Shown here piece after piece: positions 37,301-51,333 of a stretch of 64,000 nucleotides of DNA. This DNA is from Xestospongia muta. Its lineage: Eukaryota; Porifera; Demospongiae; Haplosclerida; Petrosiidae. The position numbers and the translations under genes are program-made. The stretch covers positions 7,588,451-7,652,450 of the forward strand of contig OY848923.1 in assembly GCA_963693285.1 (NCBI GenBank), read 5' to 3'. Positions within the stretch are counted from its first letter, which is position 1; each line of letters begins with the position of its first letter. A model generated the notes under the pieces. The model was not told the DNA's origin. It saw only the letters and a list, made by a program, of their open reading frames with translations, and searched no databases.

Positions 37301-40300
37301 GAACTCGACAACTTCAAAGTGGCCACTATTTGCAGCAAGATGAAGAGCTGTGACATTGTGAGCTTTCTCTTGAAAGTTGATGTCTACATTGTGTTCAGTA
37401 ACAAGATAACGTACAATCTTTATTTTGCCTTCCTGGCTAGCACAATGGAGAGGTGTCCGTCCTTTGGCATCTAGTGCCATAAGATCTGTGTTAGGTTGTT
37501 GACATAGAAACTTCATAATCTCAAAGAAACCGCTAAAAGCTGCTAAGTGAATAGGTGTGACGAGGTTATTGTCAACAGGGTTACTATTACACCTGCCATT
37601 TTCAACAAGGAGCTCAACAGCTTTATAGTGACCATTCTGAGCAGCATAATGAAGTGGTGTGCGACCTTGTTTGTCAGAAGCATCGGGATTACACTCGTTA
37701 AGTGACAGAATAAATTTGACCACATCATTATGTCCTTCATGAGCAGCATTATGCAATGGAGTATGACCATCCTCATCTTGTGCATTGATATTACATGGAC
37801 ACTCCAGTACCAAATATTTTACTACTTCCAAATGGCCAGCAAAACTTGCATTATGAAGAAGTGTCTCCCCTTGAATACCAGGAGCTAAAACTACATTTTT
37901 GTCATCAATACCTTCCAAAATTGCTTTTAACTCATCCAAACGTCCTTGAATTGTCATAAATCTCATTGGCAAGCTTTTCATTTCCCTTCCAGACAATGAT
38001 GAGAACTTTTTGACGTTGTTATTATCAGTGATATTGTCACCACGGTCACTAACTTCTTGGCGGAGGAAATTGGTAATGTTGGTATATCCCTTCACAAGTG
38101 ATAAGTCCAAAGGTGATATGCCATTAGGGTCATCTTTAAGTGGATTGGATTTGTGTTCTGTGGTAAGATACTTGACAACTTCAATGTGGCCCTCTTGACA
38201 AGCAAAATGCAGAGGAGTCCGTCCATTTTTGTCAGGCAACTCTGGTAGACACCCTTGCTGGCTACAAAGCAACTTGACAATGTCCACGTTACCATTTTCA
38301 GCTGCTAAATGAAGTGGTGTAACTGTGTTTACTTGATCAGCTGTACTGTAAGTGCTCATACCATATTCTGAAATAAGGAACTCTACCATTTCTACAGTTT
38401 TCAGTTGGCAAGCATAGTGCAGAGCTGTTCGCCCATGTTTATCTAAGTGGTTAGGATCCCCTCCATTCTTCACAAGAACTTTAAGGATGTCCAATTGACC
38501 AGTTTCAGCAGCAAGCCCTACAGCTGTAATTTTATTATTGTCTTCAGACATTACTGGACAATGCTTCTCAACAACAAGCACTTCAACAACAGCAAGGTGG
38601 CCATTTTGACTAGCATAGTGCAGAGGCAAACGTCCATGTTTATCTTGTATCTGCATATTGCAGCCTGGCTGATTGGCCAGGAAACGTACAATGTCAGCAT
38701 AACCCTCGTGAGCTGAGGCATGCAGAGGGGTATGGCCATCATTATCTTGACTGTTCAAGTCAAATTTGTGTTCATTCACTAAATATCTGACTATGTCAGA
38801 GTGACCCATGGAGCATGCAATGTGGAGGATAGTCTCCCCAATTGGACCTTTATTGTAAATCATGTCAGGTTTCAATGAAATAGTCTCTTTGAGTTTCTGC
38901 AAGTCTCCTCGAAAGGTTTGCAAATGTAATGGAGTTGTACCAACTTCTTTCAATAGAGAGTCTTGAAGTTGTGTTCGTAAGTGTTGCATGGAATCTCTCA
39001 GCTGTACTAACTGATTAATTCCCGATGAATTGTCGTTGTTATTATTCTCATCTCCACTGCTTGAAGCAGGAAAAGCAGGAAGGCCATCAATAAGATTTCG
39101 TTCTTTAAGAACTTGGATCACACTTGGGTCCATAATACTTTTTGCAAGTTGGACAGGTGTCATTCCCTTGTCATCTTCTCGATGTGGGTCACTATCAGCT
39201 TCATCAATTAAGAATTTCACAATGTCTCCATGTCCACTCTGACAAGCATAATGAAGGCTGGTACGACCATATTTATCTTTCTTATCAACAATGCACTGAG
39301 GATGTGAGGAGATTAAACGGACAATCTCAAGATGGCCATTGTTGGCAGCTAAGTGAAGAGGTGTGACTTTGTGTTTTAAATCTACTGCCATTGGATCAAC
39401 TTTGCATTCTTTCACAAGGAATTCAGCTACGTCAACATGACCCTGTTGACTGACGCAGTGAAGAGAGGTTCTTCCATCATTATCTGAGGCATCAACATTG
39501 ACTTCAGGTGAGGCAGCAAGTGCCTTTACTAATGAAAGATGTCCATTGAAGGCAGCAAACTGAAGTGGAGTAGTCCCTTCAGAATCTTTTAAATCGCAAG
39601 TCCGAGGATCTTTTTGTAACATGAATTGAATTGCTTCAAAGCAGCCTTCTTGACAAGCACAGTGAACTGCAGTACGGCCATTATTGTCCTGAATAGATAA
39701 ATTGCACTCATTCTGCAGCAATAAAAATTGAATGATTTTGACGTGTTTTCTCAAAGCTGCACAGTGAAGTGGAGTGTCTCCATTATCATCTACCATATTT
39801 AAGGGATAATTCTTCTCTGATACAAGATACTTGACTATGTCAAGATGACCAGCATGAGCCGCTAGATGTAAAGGAGTTTCTTGCCTTGGGCCACGAGGAA
39901 CTTCAGCAGAGGATCTTGAAGATAACAACACTTTAAGTCTTTCTAAGTCACCATTTGCTGCTACGGTATTGATGACAAGTGTTTCTGAGTCACTGAGAAG
40001 AGGTGGGTCTGTTTGACCTGACTTATTCACAGCTGGTTCATCAACAGCTGCTTTCTTGCTTGAAGGAAGTGAACTAAGGAATTGAACAATATCCATATTG
40101 CCCACCATCACAGCTAACTCTAATGGAGTGACTCCTTTATGGTCTTTAGTCATAACATTACAACCTCTTTCTTCAACTAGGTACTTGACTGTATTCATAT
40201 GACTACTCTGGCATGCATAGTGGAGTGGAGTACGATTATATTTGTCAACACAATCAGAATGAGTACTAGGCTGAGAGCAGATAAACTTAACTAAAGGTAA

Positions 40301-43300
40301 GTGACCACTATTAGCAGCCAAGTGGAGAGAACTAACATGATGTTTAAAATCCTTCTGCATGCAATCAGCATTGCATTCTAAGACAAGAAATTCTGCTGCT
40401 TCCAGTTGTCCTTCTTGACAAGCCGCATGGAGAGGGCTGCGACCATCGTAATCAGTAACAAGTGGATCCACTCCCATTTCTTTGACCATAAATTTAAGAA
40501 TATCCATATTTCCTTTTCCAGCTGCAAGTTGGATAGGCGTGACTCCAGTCTTATCTTGAACATTCATATCACAACTATGTTCCAATGCTAGTATCTTCAC
40601 TGCTTCAAAATGATTGTTCTGGCTTGCAAAGTGAAGAGGAACTCGTCCAGTGTGATCTCTGACATTCAACTGACAACCAGGTCTTGAAGCAAGGTAACGT
40701 AAAACTTTGGTGTAGCCTTCATGAGCTGCGTTATGAACTGCGGTATGACCTTCATTATCCTGTTCGTTTAAAGGACTGTTACATTCCTCAACCAAATACT
40801 TGACAATGTCAAAATGACCAGCAAAACTAGCATTATGTAACAAGATCTCTCCTTGTAGTCCTTTAGCTGTGACAACCTTTGGTCCTGTTTTCTTAACAGC
40901 CTGTTTCAGTAAAGATAAATTACCTTGCATCACCGGCATGCGAGCTAGCAATGAGCCTGCTTGACCTAAAAATGCTTGTAGCATGTTGCCAGAATTTAAC
41001 TCTTTAGGGACGTCCTCATCTGGTAAATCTAGGTTGTTAAAGTTGCTTCCCTCTTTGTTGCTGCCTAAAATGTCTCTGATTTCAGAGTTCCCCACAAAGA
41101 CAGCCAGCTGGACAGGTGTAATCCCGATTGAATCACGTATAGATGTGTTACACTTTTTTTCTTCCACAAGGAACTTGACTATACCAGTATGTCCCTCTTT
41201 CACAGCATAATGGAGAGGAGTACGGTTATGATCATCAACGACATTAACATCAGATTGTTCTAGAGTGCAAAGAAACCTCATTAATTCCATGTGACCACCA
41301 GATGCTGTCAAATGAAGACAGTTGACTCCATGTTGAGTATCTTTGGCCATCGGATCAACGGATTTTTGCTCTACAAAAAATTTGGCAATTTTAAAGTGAC
41401 CTTGCTGACAAGCCACGTGGAGGGCCATACGACCATGAGCATCTTTACCACAACAGTTAACAGAGGGATAACTGGAGAGCAACTCAACCATTTTTTGGTT
41501 ACCTTTGAAAGCTGCCAAGTGAAGCGGTGCAACATAGTTTTTGTCTGGAAGTGCAGGGTTACCCTGGAATTCTTCTATGAGACATTTCACAACATTTAAA
41601 TGATCATCCTGAATTGCTCTGTGTATTGCTGTGCGGCCATCATTGTCTTTGCAGTCAACTTGAACAGTCTCTTGTTGACATAAAAAGCGAACAACATCAA
41701 GATGACCTTTTGCAGCTGCAAAATGAAGCGAAGTAACCTTTTGAAGCTTATCTCCTCTAGTAGGATCACAATGACACTCAGTGACTAGATATTTGACAAC
41801 TTCCACATACCCTTCTTGACTGGCACAATGGAGTGCAGTACGACCATCTTTATCAGTTCGATCAGGATCACAAGAAGGAAGAGAGGACAAGAATTTAATA
41901 ATGTTTAAGCAACCATTATAAGCAGCTAACTGAAATGGTGTCGTACCTTCACGATCCTCGGCCATGCAGTCTTTCTCGTTGTCTTTGACAAGAAGCTCAA
42001 CAGATGACAAATGTCCATTTTGGCAAGCAAAGTGAAGTGGTAGTCTACCATTTTTGTCTCCAATTCTTGGATTACAATGGTTGTGTGAGAGAAAGAACTG
42101 TAGCACTTCTAGCTCACCTTCGTGGGCAGCACATTGAACAGGAGTATGACCATCATTGTCTTTAGCATTGAAGTCATATTGGCATTCTTTCACTAAATAC
42201 TTTACAATATCAAGGTAACCCGAGAATGCAGCTAAATGGAGAGCAGTTTCTCCATTGGGACCTTTAGGATGACCATCTCCCTGGTAACTTTCTAGAGCAT
42301 TTTTCAGTTCATCTAAATCTCCTTGGGCTGCATGTTGAAGTATAGTAAGATGAGATAGTTCACCTTTTAATCCAGTAAGTAGACGATTGATACCTGTCCC
42401 TTTACCTTTATTTCCAGCTTTGGATAAAAGTTTTTCCATTTGAGATAACATATTTGATGATGTGGATCCTTTTCTTCTAAGGTAATCAGCAATATGTTGA
42501 GAGTCTCCCAGCATCGCTAGGTCCATAGCTGTAAGATCAGCTTCATCTTTAACATTAATGTCACATTTCTTTTCTTCAACAAGAAACTGAACAACTTTGA
42601 TGTGACCTTCTTTACTGGCATAATGAAGAGGAGTGCGACCATGTTTGTCAGTTTTGTTAAAGTTGCATTTGTCTTTAGAACAAAGGAATTTGACAATGTC
42701 AAGATAACCTTTAGCAGCTGCTAAATGAAGAGGAATAATGCCGTGAGCATTATCAGTTCTCATTACATCTGCGTTACATTCATCAGTTAAAAACTTCACT
42801 ATTTCCCTATGCCCTTCCTGGCAGGCACAATGCAATGCAGAGCGTCCATGTTTATCAACTGCTTCAGTATCACAGCCATTACATCGTGCCAGAAATTGAA
42901 CAATATCTGTAGAGCCAGCAAATGCTGACAATTGAAAAGGTGTTGTGCCATCTTCATCTTTTAGATGAATATTGCAGCTGGCTACACTGCAGAGATAAAC
43001 TGCGATCTGGTAATGATTGTTTTGACAGGCATAATGCATTGGTGTGCGCTGTTTTTTGTCTCGAGGATCAATTTGGCATCCACGCCCTACAAAGAACTGA
43101 ACGATAGGTAAATGACCTTGATTTGCTGCATTGTGTAAAGATGTGTGACCATCTTCATCACAGAGATCAATATCTGAGTTACAGTCCTCAACTAAGTACT
43201 TAACAATATCAAAATGGCCAACATGAGATGCTAAATGAAGGGGAGTCTCTCCATTAGGTCCTTTGACGTGAGGATCGGCTCCTGGTTGGGAAATTGCTTC

Positions 43301-46300
43301 TTTGAGTCGTTGGAGATTTCCACTGGAGGCAATAGCATGTAAAAGTAGCTGCCCAGCCTTGTTTTGAATGGCAGAAGGGATATTGGATTGCTCCTTTGTC
43401 TGTTCTTGAAGAATTTCCTTGTTCCCTTCCAAATACTGAGCGAGAAACTCGGACACTTCTGTAGCTCCAACAATTGAAGCAAGAGTAATTGGTGTCACAC
43501 CCATCTCATCAAGTGATAAAGGGTTACATTTCTTTTCTAATACAAGATACTGTACAACTTCTTGAAAGCCACCTTGACAGGCGCAGTGAAGTGGCGTACG
43601 ACCATGTTTATCAGGACAATCAGGTTGGCAATCCTCTAGTGATGTAAGGTACTCAACAAGAGGGAGGTTACCAATGACAGCTGCTAGATGAAGTGCAGTG
43701 ACACCATGAGCAGTGTCTTTTGCAGCACAATCAAAACCACGCTCTGATATCAAGTACTTAACAGCTTCTAACTTACCTTCCTGACTAGCACAATGGAGAG
43801 CAGAGCGGCCATTTTGATCTATTAGTGGGGTAGGCTCATTCTGAATCGAGAAAAGAAATTTGAGAATGGACATGTGACCTTGACCAGCTGCTAAATGAAC
43901 AGGTGCAACCCCAGTTTTATCAGTTGCCATAGCATCGCAACCCAATTCGTTAACCAAACACAAAACAGTCTCATAGTGTCCATTTTGACTAGCGTAATGA
44001 AGAGGGGTACGACCCTTGTAATCTCTAACATCACAATCACAACCAGAACAACTACCAAGGTATTGAACTACATTAGTTTCTCCTTCGTGAGCAGCATTAT
44101 GCAGAGGAGTATGACCTTCATCATCACGTGCCATCAACTCACTCTTACATTCTTCCACAAGATATATGACAATATCCAAATTACCTGCAAAACTGGCGTT
44201 GTGCAAAATTGTTTCACCTTGAGGGCCTTTGGCTTTAATAGCTCCTTTTGACCTTTGAAGACCTTCTTTAAGTTTACTTAAATCACCTCTGACGGCAAAC
44301 AAGCGTAGGGCAATGTTATCTGGTTGTGACAGTAAGGTTTGTTGTAGCCAATTATCATTTTCGTTACTGGCCTGTTGCATTTTATCTTTTGATTGTGCTT
44401 TCATGGCATCAGGATATCGTTGCTTCAAAAACTTGTTTAATTCTCGGTTGTTGGTTACAGATGCTAAAAGAAGTGGTGGAATACCTTTGTCATCTTTCAG
44501 ATTTGGATTGCAATGTTGTTCATCTATCAGGTACATGACCACATCTTTGTGTCCACCTTCACATCCATAGTGAAGTGGTGTACGTTGATGAGTATCTTGT
44601 AAGTCTCGAGTGTAACCTGGTAGGGAGCACAAGTACTTAACTACTTCAGTTTTACCATTATTGGCAGCCAAATGAAGAGGAGTTACTTTATGTTCTGTGT
44701 CCACCAAATGTGGATCGCAATGGCCTTGCTCGATAAGGAGCTTTACTATACTCAAATCCCCACCTTGACTGGCACAGTGCAAAGCTGTGCGGCCAGCTTC
44801 ATCTTTGTGTAAAGGATCAACTTGAGGAAGTGACATAAGGTACTTGACAACATCAGCTTTGCCATCCAAAGCTGCTGCATGAAGAGGTGTGGTCTTTGCC
44901 TCATCTTCGGCCATAGGATTAGCCTTAAACTCATCTACAAGTACTTTGGCTACTTCAAGCTGACCATATTGGCAGGCCCTATAGAAAGGGGTCTTAGCAC
45001 TACTATCCAATATTTCAATGTCAGACCCTTCAATAGAACACAGAAATCTTACAATTTCTATGTGACCTTTTGAGGCTGATAGATGAAGTCCTGTGACTCC
45101 ATTGTGTTTGTCTCGAGCAGCAATATTGCAATTATACTCACCAACAAAGAGTTTAACTATTGGGAGATGACCTTCTTGACATGCACGATGTAAAGCTGTT
45201 CGACCACTATGATCAGCGTGATCAGGATTACAGTTGGGCTGACCGACTAGGAGCTTGACAACATCTAAGTATCCATTAAACGATGCAAGATGCAATGGAA
45301 TAATACCATTGTTGTCTTCTACCATACTACTGCAGTGACCAACATGGAGAAGAATTGTAACAATGTCAGAGTGACCCTCTTGACTGGCGTAATGAAGAGA
45401 TATTCGACCATCATTATCAGTGATAGTTAAATCACAGTCATTTAGCTGAGCGAGAAACCGCACAATCTCTGTATTTCCTTTGTGTGAAGCATGCATAATA
45501 GGCGTTCGGCCTTCTTTGTCACATTGATTAATGTCACTCTTCCCGTCAATAACAAGTGAACGGACCTTATGATATTCACCTTTATAGCATGCCACATGCA
45601 AAGCTGAGCCTCCCATACTCCTTACTGCTAAACCTTCCAATAAACCGTCACCTTCTCCTTCGACAAGGTTCTCAACAAAAGATTCAAAAAGGTTGTTTAA
45701 ATTTGAAAGAAGAGATTCCAAGTTCTCAACTCTTTCTGGAAGCTCTGTCAACAAATGACCTTCCTCTACGTCATCATCCTCTTCTGAATCAGAATTTTCT
45801 TCACCAAAAGAATTATCATCAGAAAGAGTCGGATCTTCTAGTAAATTTGGAAACATTTCTTGTAATAAGTTTGCAAGATCATGATGATTATTTGATCTTG
45901 CAACCTCGGTTGGTGTGGGATGCTGTGAAAAAACAGCTTCCATATTTGCTTCTGTACAATTCGCTAAAGCTATTTGCACTGTTTCTTGATGACCATGTTG
46001 ACATGCATAATGTAATATTGTGTAACCATGACAACCACCACGTTCTGAAACGTACAAAGAAGGATGCACATTTTGCAAAATAAACCTGAAATCCCCTTTT
46101 TCTAGAGCAGTTATAATTTTATCTCGACTGTTTTCGTCATCATCTTTAGATTGTCTGGACAAAACATATTAAAAATGAATTCTATATTATGCTTGGTCAG
46201 CGTGTTATTTTAATGATAAACAATTCCAAGAATAAACAATAATGATAACTATATTCATACTGCTAGTGATGCATGCAAAGTCAGCATTCTTTATTGTGTA

Positions 46301-47605
46301 CAATTAATATGGGACTGCTCCTATTAATTATAGTCTATAAATATTACGTACGTTAATAGGCTAGCACAACAGGACATAACAATGAGCTAATAAATGCCAG
46401 CTGTGCATAATCAAAGAGCTTTACTCAGCAAATTGTAGAAATTATCAAGAGAAATATAATTTAATGATTATAGTTAGTGTTGATTTAGTTCAGTAATTAA
46501 TACAATTTTTAGTTCTTGCATCTCATGAAGTTTTAGATGTGACAGCTGCCTGTTTATTTAATTTTAGTTTTTACTAAAAGGTACTTCCTCCTAACTAGTT
46601 TAAGAATGTCCAATTAAGCTTTTATCAAGGAATGTTGGAGGAAATGACTCTAAACCATAATACCTTCAACCCTGCATAATAAGCTTCAATTGGCTGTCTA
46701 TATTAAATAGTTTCGAATGTAGATAACCCAATACATCTTTCCGTGCTCTTTAAATACTTACTAGCAGCTGCCATTTGTTGTCCCTACGGTAATAGCCAAT
46801 CATTTTGCAATCTGGTCAATCAATAATAGAAATTATTTCACATACTAGCATATCGCTACTAAATTAAAACAACACTAATTGCAATGTGTAAACAACTGTC
46901 TGAATGAAAAACCACACAGAACAGGCCATAAGCATACAAGCTATGAAAATACTTCCATGGGTACCAACTAGTAATCTGAAATACTAGCTTGTGCAAATCA
47001 AGTCACTAATTACAATTTGTGCATAGAACACTTGAGCATGGCTAGCTACATTCCATAATGTAAATGAAATTTTAACCTACATTGCTCTGTGTCTGGAATG
47101 AATCATTATCGCACATTAAAGCAAATTAATACCAGTAATTAAATATTTTAGATTTTAGCATTAATATGACACTCATTCACAGCACTCTAGATAATAGATT
47201 TGTTTGCCATAAATTAGGCACAGCACAATTTTTATGGCTAAAACATACTGCAAGTAATATAACTCTCTTGCAGTAAGAGTAGAGGAAATGACAGGTCTTT
47301 TGAAGTCACTAATATATAAATTATTTGTCTTCATAGCTATATTTTGCAGGTTGGAAACATTAATTATTTGCAGGTATAGTAGGAATCGAATCACAAAATT
47401 GCAATTTAACATGACAAGTGTGAACTCATACATAATATAATTAAGAATATCCCAGCGATTAACACAAAAAAAGATAATATTAATTATATCTATATAAAAT
47501 GTCAATTATATATTAATTGATATAGTGATACGAACTAAAAATGTTTCTAAGCAGTCTAATTACAACTTATATTAATTTTAAGACCTTTACTCACCCGTTG
47601 CCCAT
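34360..47605 (-). CDS. Giant ankyrin-repeat protein, ~3,829 aa
   Basis: Exons (minus): 47595-47605 (MGN + split Gly), 35048-46154, 34672-34997 and 34360-34405; phases agree throughout. The 11.1-kb exon is almost all ankyrin repeats ([21 protein letters not shown]), roughly one hundred. They are arranged in eight super-repeats of about 330-440 residues, each opened by a KGPNGETxLHxAxxxGH-type repeat after a short non-ankyrin linker. An acidic stretch ([13 protein letters not shown]) follows the first repeats. The tail has LPGLG repeats, about eight MPGRGG repeats, Asn-rich sequence, then either a stop at 34647 or, with the spliced last exon, the end DMPDCLMQ, a CaaX box. MGNGQS fits N-myristoylation. 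Likely a scaffold; partners unknown. The tiny first exon and the last exon are inferred from splice sites; the large exon is certain. Confidence 0.85.
34727..34870 (-). repeat. Coding 18-bp minisatellite (MPGRGG)n
   Basis: About eight copies of an 18-bp unit, GC-rich against AT-rich surroundings, in frame in the ankyrin gene tail. The RGG-like peptide resembles RNA-binding or arginine-methylated tails, but no function is shown. Confidence 0.95.
46155..47594 (-). other. Intron 1 of the ankyrin gene
   Basis: Donor GG|gtgagt, acceptor ttttgtccag. AT-rich; no RNA or coding feature recognised inside. Confidence 0.55.
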
Positions 47606-48124
47606 GGCTGAAGGCACGGACCGTCTGTAAAACGTAAGTTTTCTCTCTTTCTTGTAGAATTTACGTCCACACGTTTGAGGCTTCCTTATATAATGAATTT
47701 TACTGACTGTGTAATATAGGGACTTCCCCAGGGGAGTTTTATACCGGAAGTTAAATTGTATTATAGTGAATTATACAATATTTATTTATTGACCACGAAG
47801 TTATTACAAATATTATTATAAATGTCAATATCTACTATTGCAATTTGCAAATACAGTGATTGACTCCAGATATGTTGAGAATTGAAACATCTGGAACAAC
47901 AAACAAATAACATTATAAAGTTATCGCAAACAAATAGAAACATTAAAGTATACATCATTATATTCTCATTGAAATATTTCTTACTATCACTATATAGGAC
48001 TCCATTTTATTTTAATACTATTTCATGATATAATAGTGACAATTAATACTTGGCATTTATCAAATAGGTGTTGACAGTGTTGGTGTTAGCTACCATTAAA
48101 AGTTACACTTTCTTCCTACCAAAC
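47606..48124. promoter_or_regulatory. Upstream region of the ankyrin gene / 3' end of SSX2IP
   Basis: Should hold the ankyrin gene promoter. An ETS-like ccggaag lies near 47744-47750. Nothing else recognised. Confidence 0.35.
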
Positions 48125-50444
48125 TTACCAGACATTAAGCACTCCTTCTCCATCATCAGATGTTAGAGAGAGTTCATGTTTTAAGTCAATAGATGGCATA
48201 CGAGTATCCTATGAGATAATAGTACAAGTCAATAAAATAAAGTAGTTAGAGATTGTATTTAAAGTTGTACACACAATGAAGTTACAGTGGGTATGAGCTA
48301 ATAACAAGAAATGATGTGACCAATGAAGTTTAACAGTAGGTTTAAAAAAACAATACTGTATCAAATCTATCAAGCTAGATCCTCCTAATTGCTGGTAGAG
48401 GAGGGTCTAGTTTAACATATTACACTGTATCCAATCTATCAAGCTAGGTCCTCCTATTTGCTGGTAGAGGAGGGTCTAGTTTAACATATTATACTGTATC
48501 CAATCTATCAAGCTAGGTCCTCCTAATTGCTGGTAGAGGAGGGTCTAGTTTAACATATTATACTGTATCAAATCATAGCAATAAATAAACAAAGCTCTAA
48601 AGTTGATCAGAGCAGTAAAACTTCACTTTTTTGGTTAGAACAGACTAAATTGATATTTACCTCGTATCTTGAAGGAGTACTGTTTGATTTAGATATCGTA
48701 GAACTGAGAGTACTAGGACATTTTGGTCGATACAAAGACATTGGTTTACCCTTTTGAGTGGAGAGGTCAAGAGGAGTTGAACTGAGTCCAAGGAAAAAGG
48801 AATCCACTAGAGAAGAAGTGACACAAACAGTTTAGTTGTTTCTAATTTATTATTCATTGACATATCTTTACAAAACAAACAAGCAGTGCTATTAATTTTG
48901 AAATAATAATCAAAAGGTCAAAGGTCAAATGCTTGGTGTAACTTGACTATGATGACATCATAATAAAATGACACATAGTGATGTCATCATAGGACATGTG
49001 TTACATCATCAGTCAAGTTACACCAAGAAGCATCCAAATACTTACAGTGAGAGCTTGTTTTATTAGGAGTGGCAAATGCTGAACATTCCAGCTGTTGTTT
49101 TAGAAATTGCACCTTTTTATCTTCAAAATCTTGCCGCTAATAAACAAACTATAAAACACATAGCTATAGTCAATAAGTACTTACATCTCTATCAAGTTTT
49201 CTAGCAGCATCTAAAAGCTTGTGCTCTTCCAACTTCAAATGTTTCTCACGATCTGTGTTTTTCTCTTCTCTTAAATCTAACAGTTCCATTCTCTTCAGAT
49301 AATGTGACTCATTCTTAGTAACAGCAACATACAAGAGTGTCTGATTAACATGGCCGCTTACCAGTGGATTTTGTAGCTTCACAACTTCTCTTCCTTCCTC
49401 TAAAGCTTTCTGTATAAAGATTACAATGATAGCTTATTACCTTATGTGATACTAACCTCAATCATAATTTCTTGCTGACAAATTATGTCACGATAGTCTG
49501 CCAGCTTGCGCTCCAATTCTTCTATCTCTTCGTCATATTTCTCCATTCTAGAGTGGAAATCCTCTGGACCAGCTTTTCCTTCTCGTAAGTAATCAATGTG
49601 TTCCCGAAGTCTTTTGTATTTGTCCCTAAGGTTCTCTTCAATATCTAGAAAAACAGTACATTATTGAAGTAGTGAAGTTTGAAGTAATACATACTTTCTC
49701 GAACTAATTCAAAAGGCATTTGATAATGTCCACTTTCAAGTAGTTTTTCATGGCCATTTGTTTGTCTTTGAAGACTGTTCTCTCCGTTATTACTTTCAGG
49801 AGATGTACCAGTGCTACTCTTTAGAGTCTATAATCACAAAGACACAATATTCTTTCTACGTCAGAAGAATTTCTCATAAAAGACAGTCTAATTCTATGCA
49901 GGACACTTTCTCTAGTAAAAACTTTAGTGTATAATTCAACCACCATATTGAAAACATTGTTACATTAAGGACACTTTCCTAAGTGTCTATTATAGAGTAA
50001 TATCAGATATACAATTTCATTACTACTTTAATAGAAAGGGTTTAAATGTTATTAAAATATATACCTTATGTTCTGTATCACCATTTTCAAGAAGTCTAGG
50101 TGGGGAAGTATCATATCGTTGGTTCAACATGGACACCAATTCTTTCTCCATACCACAGAGCATCTCTCTTAAGGTCGAGTTCTCTAACATCAGTTCCTAC
50201 AATGGTCGATGGGAGAGGGTTATTCTAAACATGGATATTTTCTGGCTGCACCTTTTGTCTCTCTTCATAATGTGCAATAACCATTTTGTAAACATTCTCT
50301 TCTTTCCTATCAAAATGTAAATTAGTGATTAATTGTTGTCCCTCACTCATCAGCTCTTGAGTGTTGTCTCTGCTTTTGCAAGTTATTTAACATTTTAATG
50401 CTTAGTTTTCTCTCTTGACTTTTATCCAGTACCAGCTATAAGTA

Positions 50445-50542
<98 letters not shown>

Positions 50543-51333
50543 AGCTCTTACAGCTGATGGTCACATTGACATACCTGGCCTAATCTCTCGTTGAGACGAG
50601 TATACTCACGATCTCGTTTCTTTCTTTCGTGAGTGTATTGTTGTTCTTTATGAATCATGTGATGACGAAGTTTACGACACTCCTCCTCTTCAGCTTTCAG
50701 CTGTCCTGAGAGCGACTTATTTCTCAACGACAATTGTCTCTCTTTTTCTTTTAATTTTGCTATCATTTTCTCTGACTCTTCTAACTCAGCCTATATAAAA
50801 CATGTTGCTATGGTAACCACGAAAGGATAAGTCACCTTTAGGCGTGTCACTAGTTCACTTTGTAATTTCAAATCACTTCTAGTTCTTTGTAGACTGGAAG
50901 AAAAACCTGTCTAATATCCATCTATTTGTCCATGCATAATCCATGCATAATCCATGCATCCATATATCATTCATTCATTTGTCCATCAATGAAACTATAC
51001 ATCCATCAATTAAATCATCCATTTGATGTACCTTGTGGTAATATTCTCCACACTAAGTAATGTTTTACGATAATACTGTAACAATTCATACGTAGTATTT
51101 AACAACTTAACAACATCAGGTTCTCCGTTTGTTAGTACACTGCCAACACCTAAAGCTTCAAGTTCCTAAAAAAGAGCATGAAAATTTAAAGACCAAAAAC
51201 TGGTTTTAAAAACCTGATTGATGTAGATACCACCTTCTGTGATGTTCTCCTCGGAGCACAAGAGCACGTCATCTTCATCTTCAGCAGCTGTATTAGTAGT
51301 GTAAGGATAAAGTAATGAAGAAGGAGAAGACAT
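48125..51333 (-). CDS. SSX2IP: SSX2IP/ADIP-like coiled-coil protein, ~556 aa
   Basis: Thirteen exons: 51214-51333, 51032-51165, 50836-50893, 50575-50790, 50347-50435, 50252-50306, 50065-50196, 49695-49827, 49457-49644, 49185-49409, 49046-49136, 48661-48806, 48125-48208; phases agree. Diagnostic ADIP-domain segments are MIAKLKEKERQLSLRNKSL, YTHERKKRDREYTRLNERLG, QLVLDKSQERKLSIKMLNN and EENVYKMVIAHYEERQK; further coiled coils follow (REEKNTDREKHLKLEEHKLL). SSX2IP links afadin/alpha-actinin at junctions and works at centriolar satellites and the ciliary base (family knowledge). It shares a 111-bp divergent promoter with RPL37. A (GA)n tract precedes the 50435 acceptor and a 66-bp minisatellite fills the last-but-one intron. 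Confidence 0.9.
48355..48575. repeat. ~66-bp minisatellite in an SSX2IP intron
   Basis: Three head-to-tail copies (aagctaggtcctcctaattg ... gaggagggtctagtttaac); each unit has a small internal inverted repeat (aggtcctcct against aggagggtct). Confidence 0.93.
48932..49027. mobile_element. 96-bp terminal-inverted-repeat element (MITE-like)
   Basis: The 16-bp arms cttggtgtaacttgac and gtcaagttacaccaag bound a segment with a second, inner inverted repeat (tatgatgacatca / tgatgtcatcata). It sits in an SSX2IP intron. No clear target duplication was found. Confidence 0.6.
50448..50535. repeat. (GA)n microsatellite
   Basis: On the SSX2IP sense strand this is (CT)n ending about 12 nt before the acceptor of exon 50347-50435. 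Confidence 0.98.

Noticed and set aside
35303..46083. Many open frames overlapping the ankyrin exon on both strands
   Set aside because: They are shadows of repetitive coding sequence; none has its own family signature.
47173..47505. 110-residue minus-strand frame in the ankyrin gene intron
   Set aside because: AT-rich composition, no recognisable motif, no splice context; likely chance.
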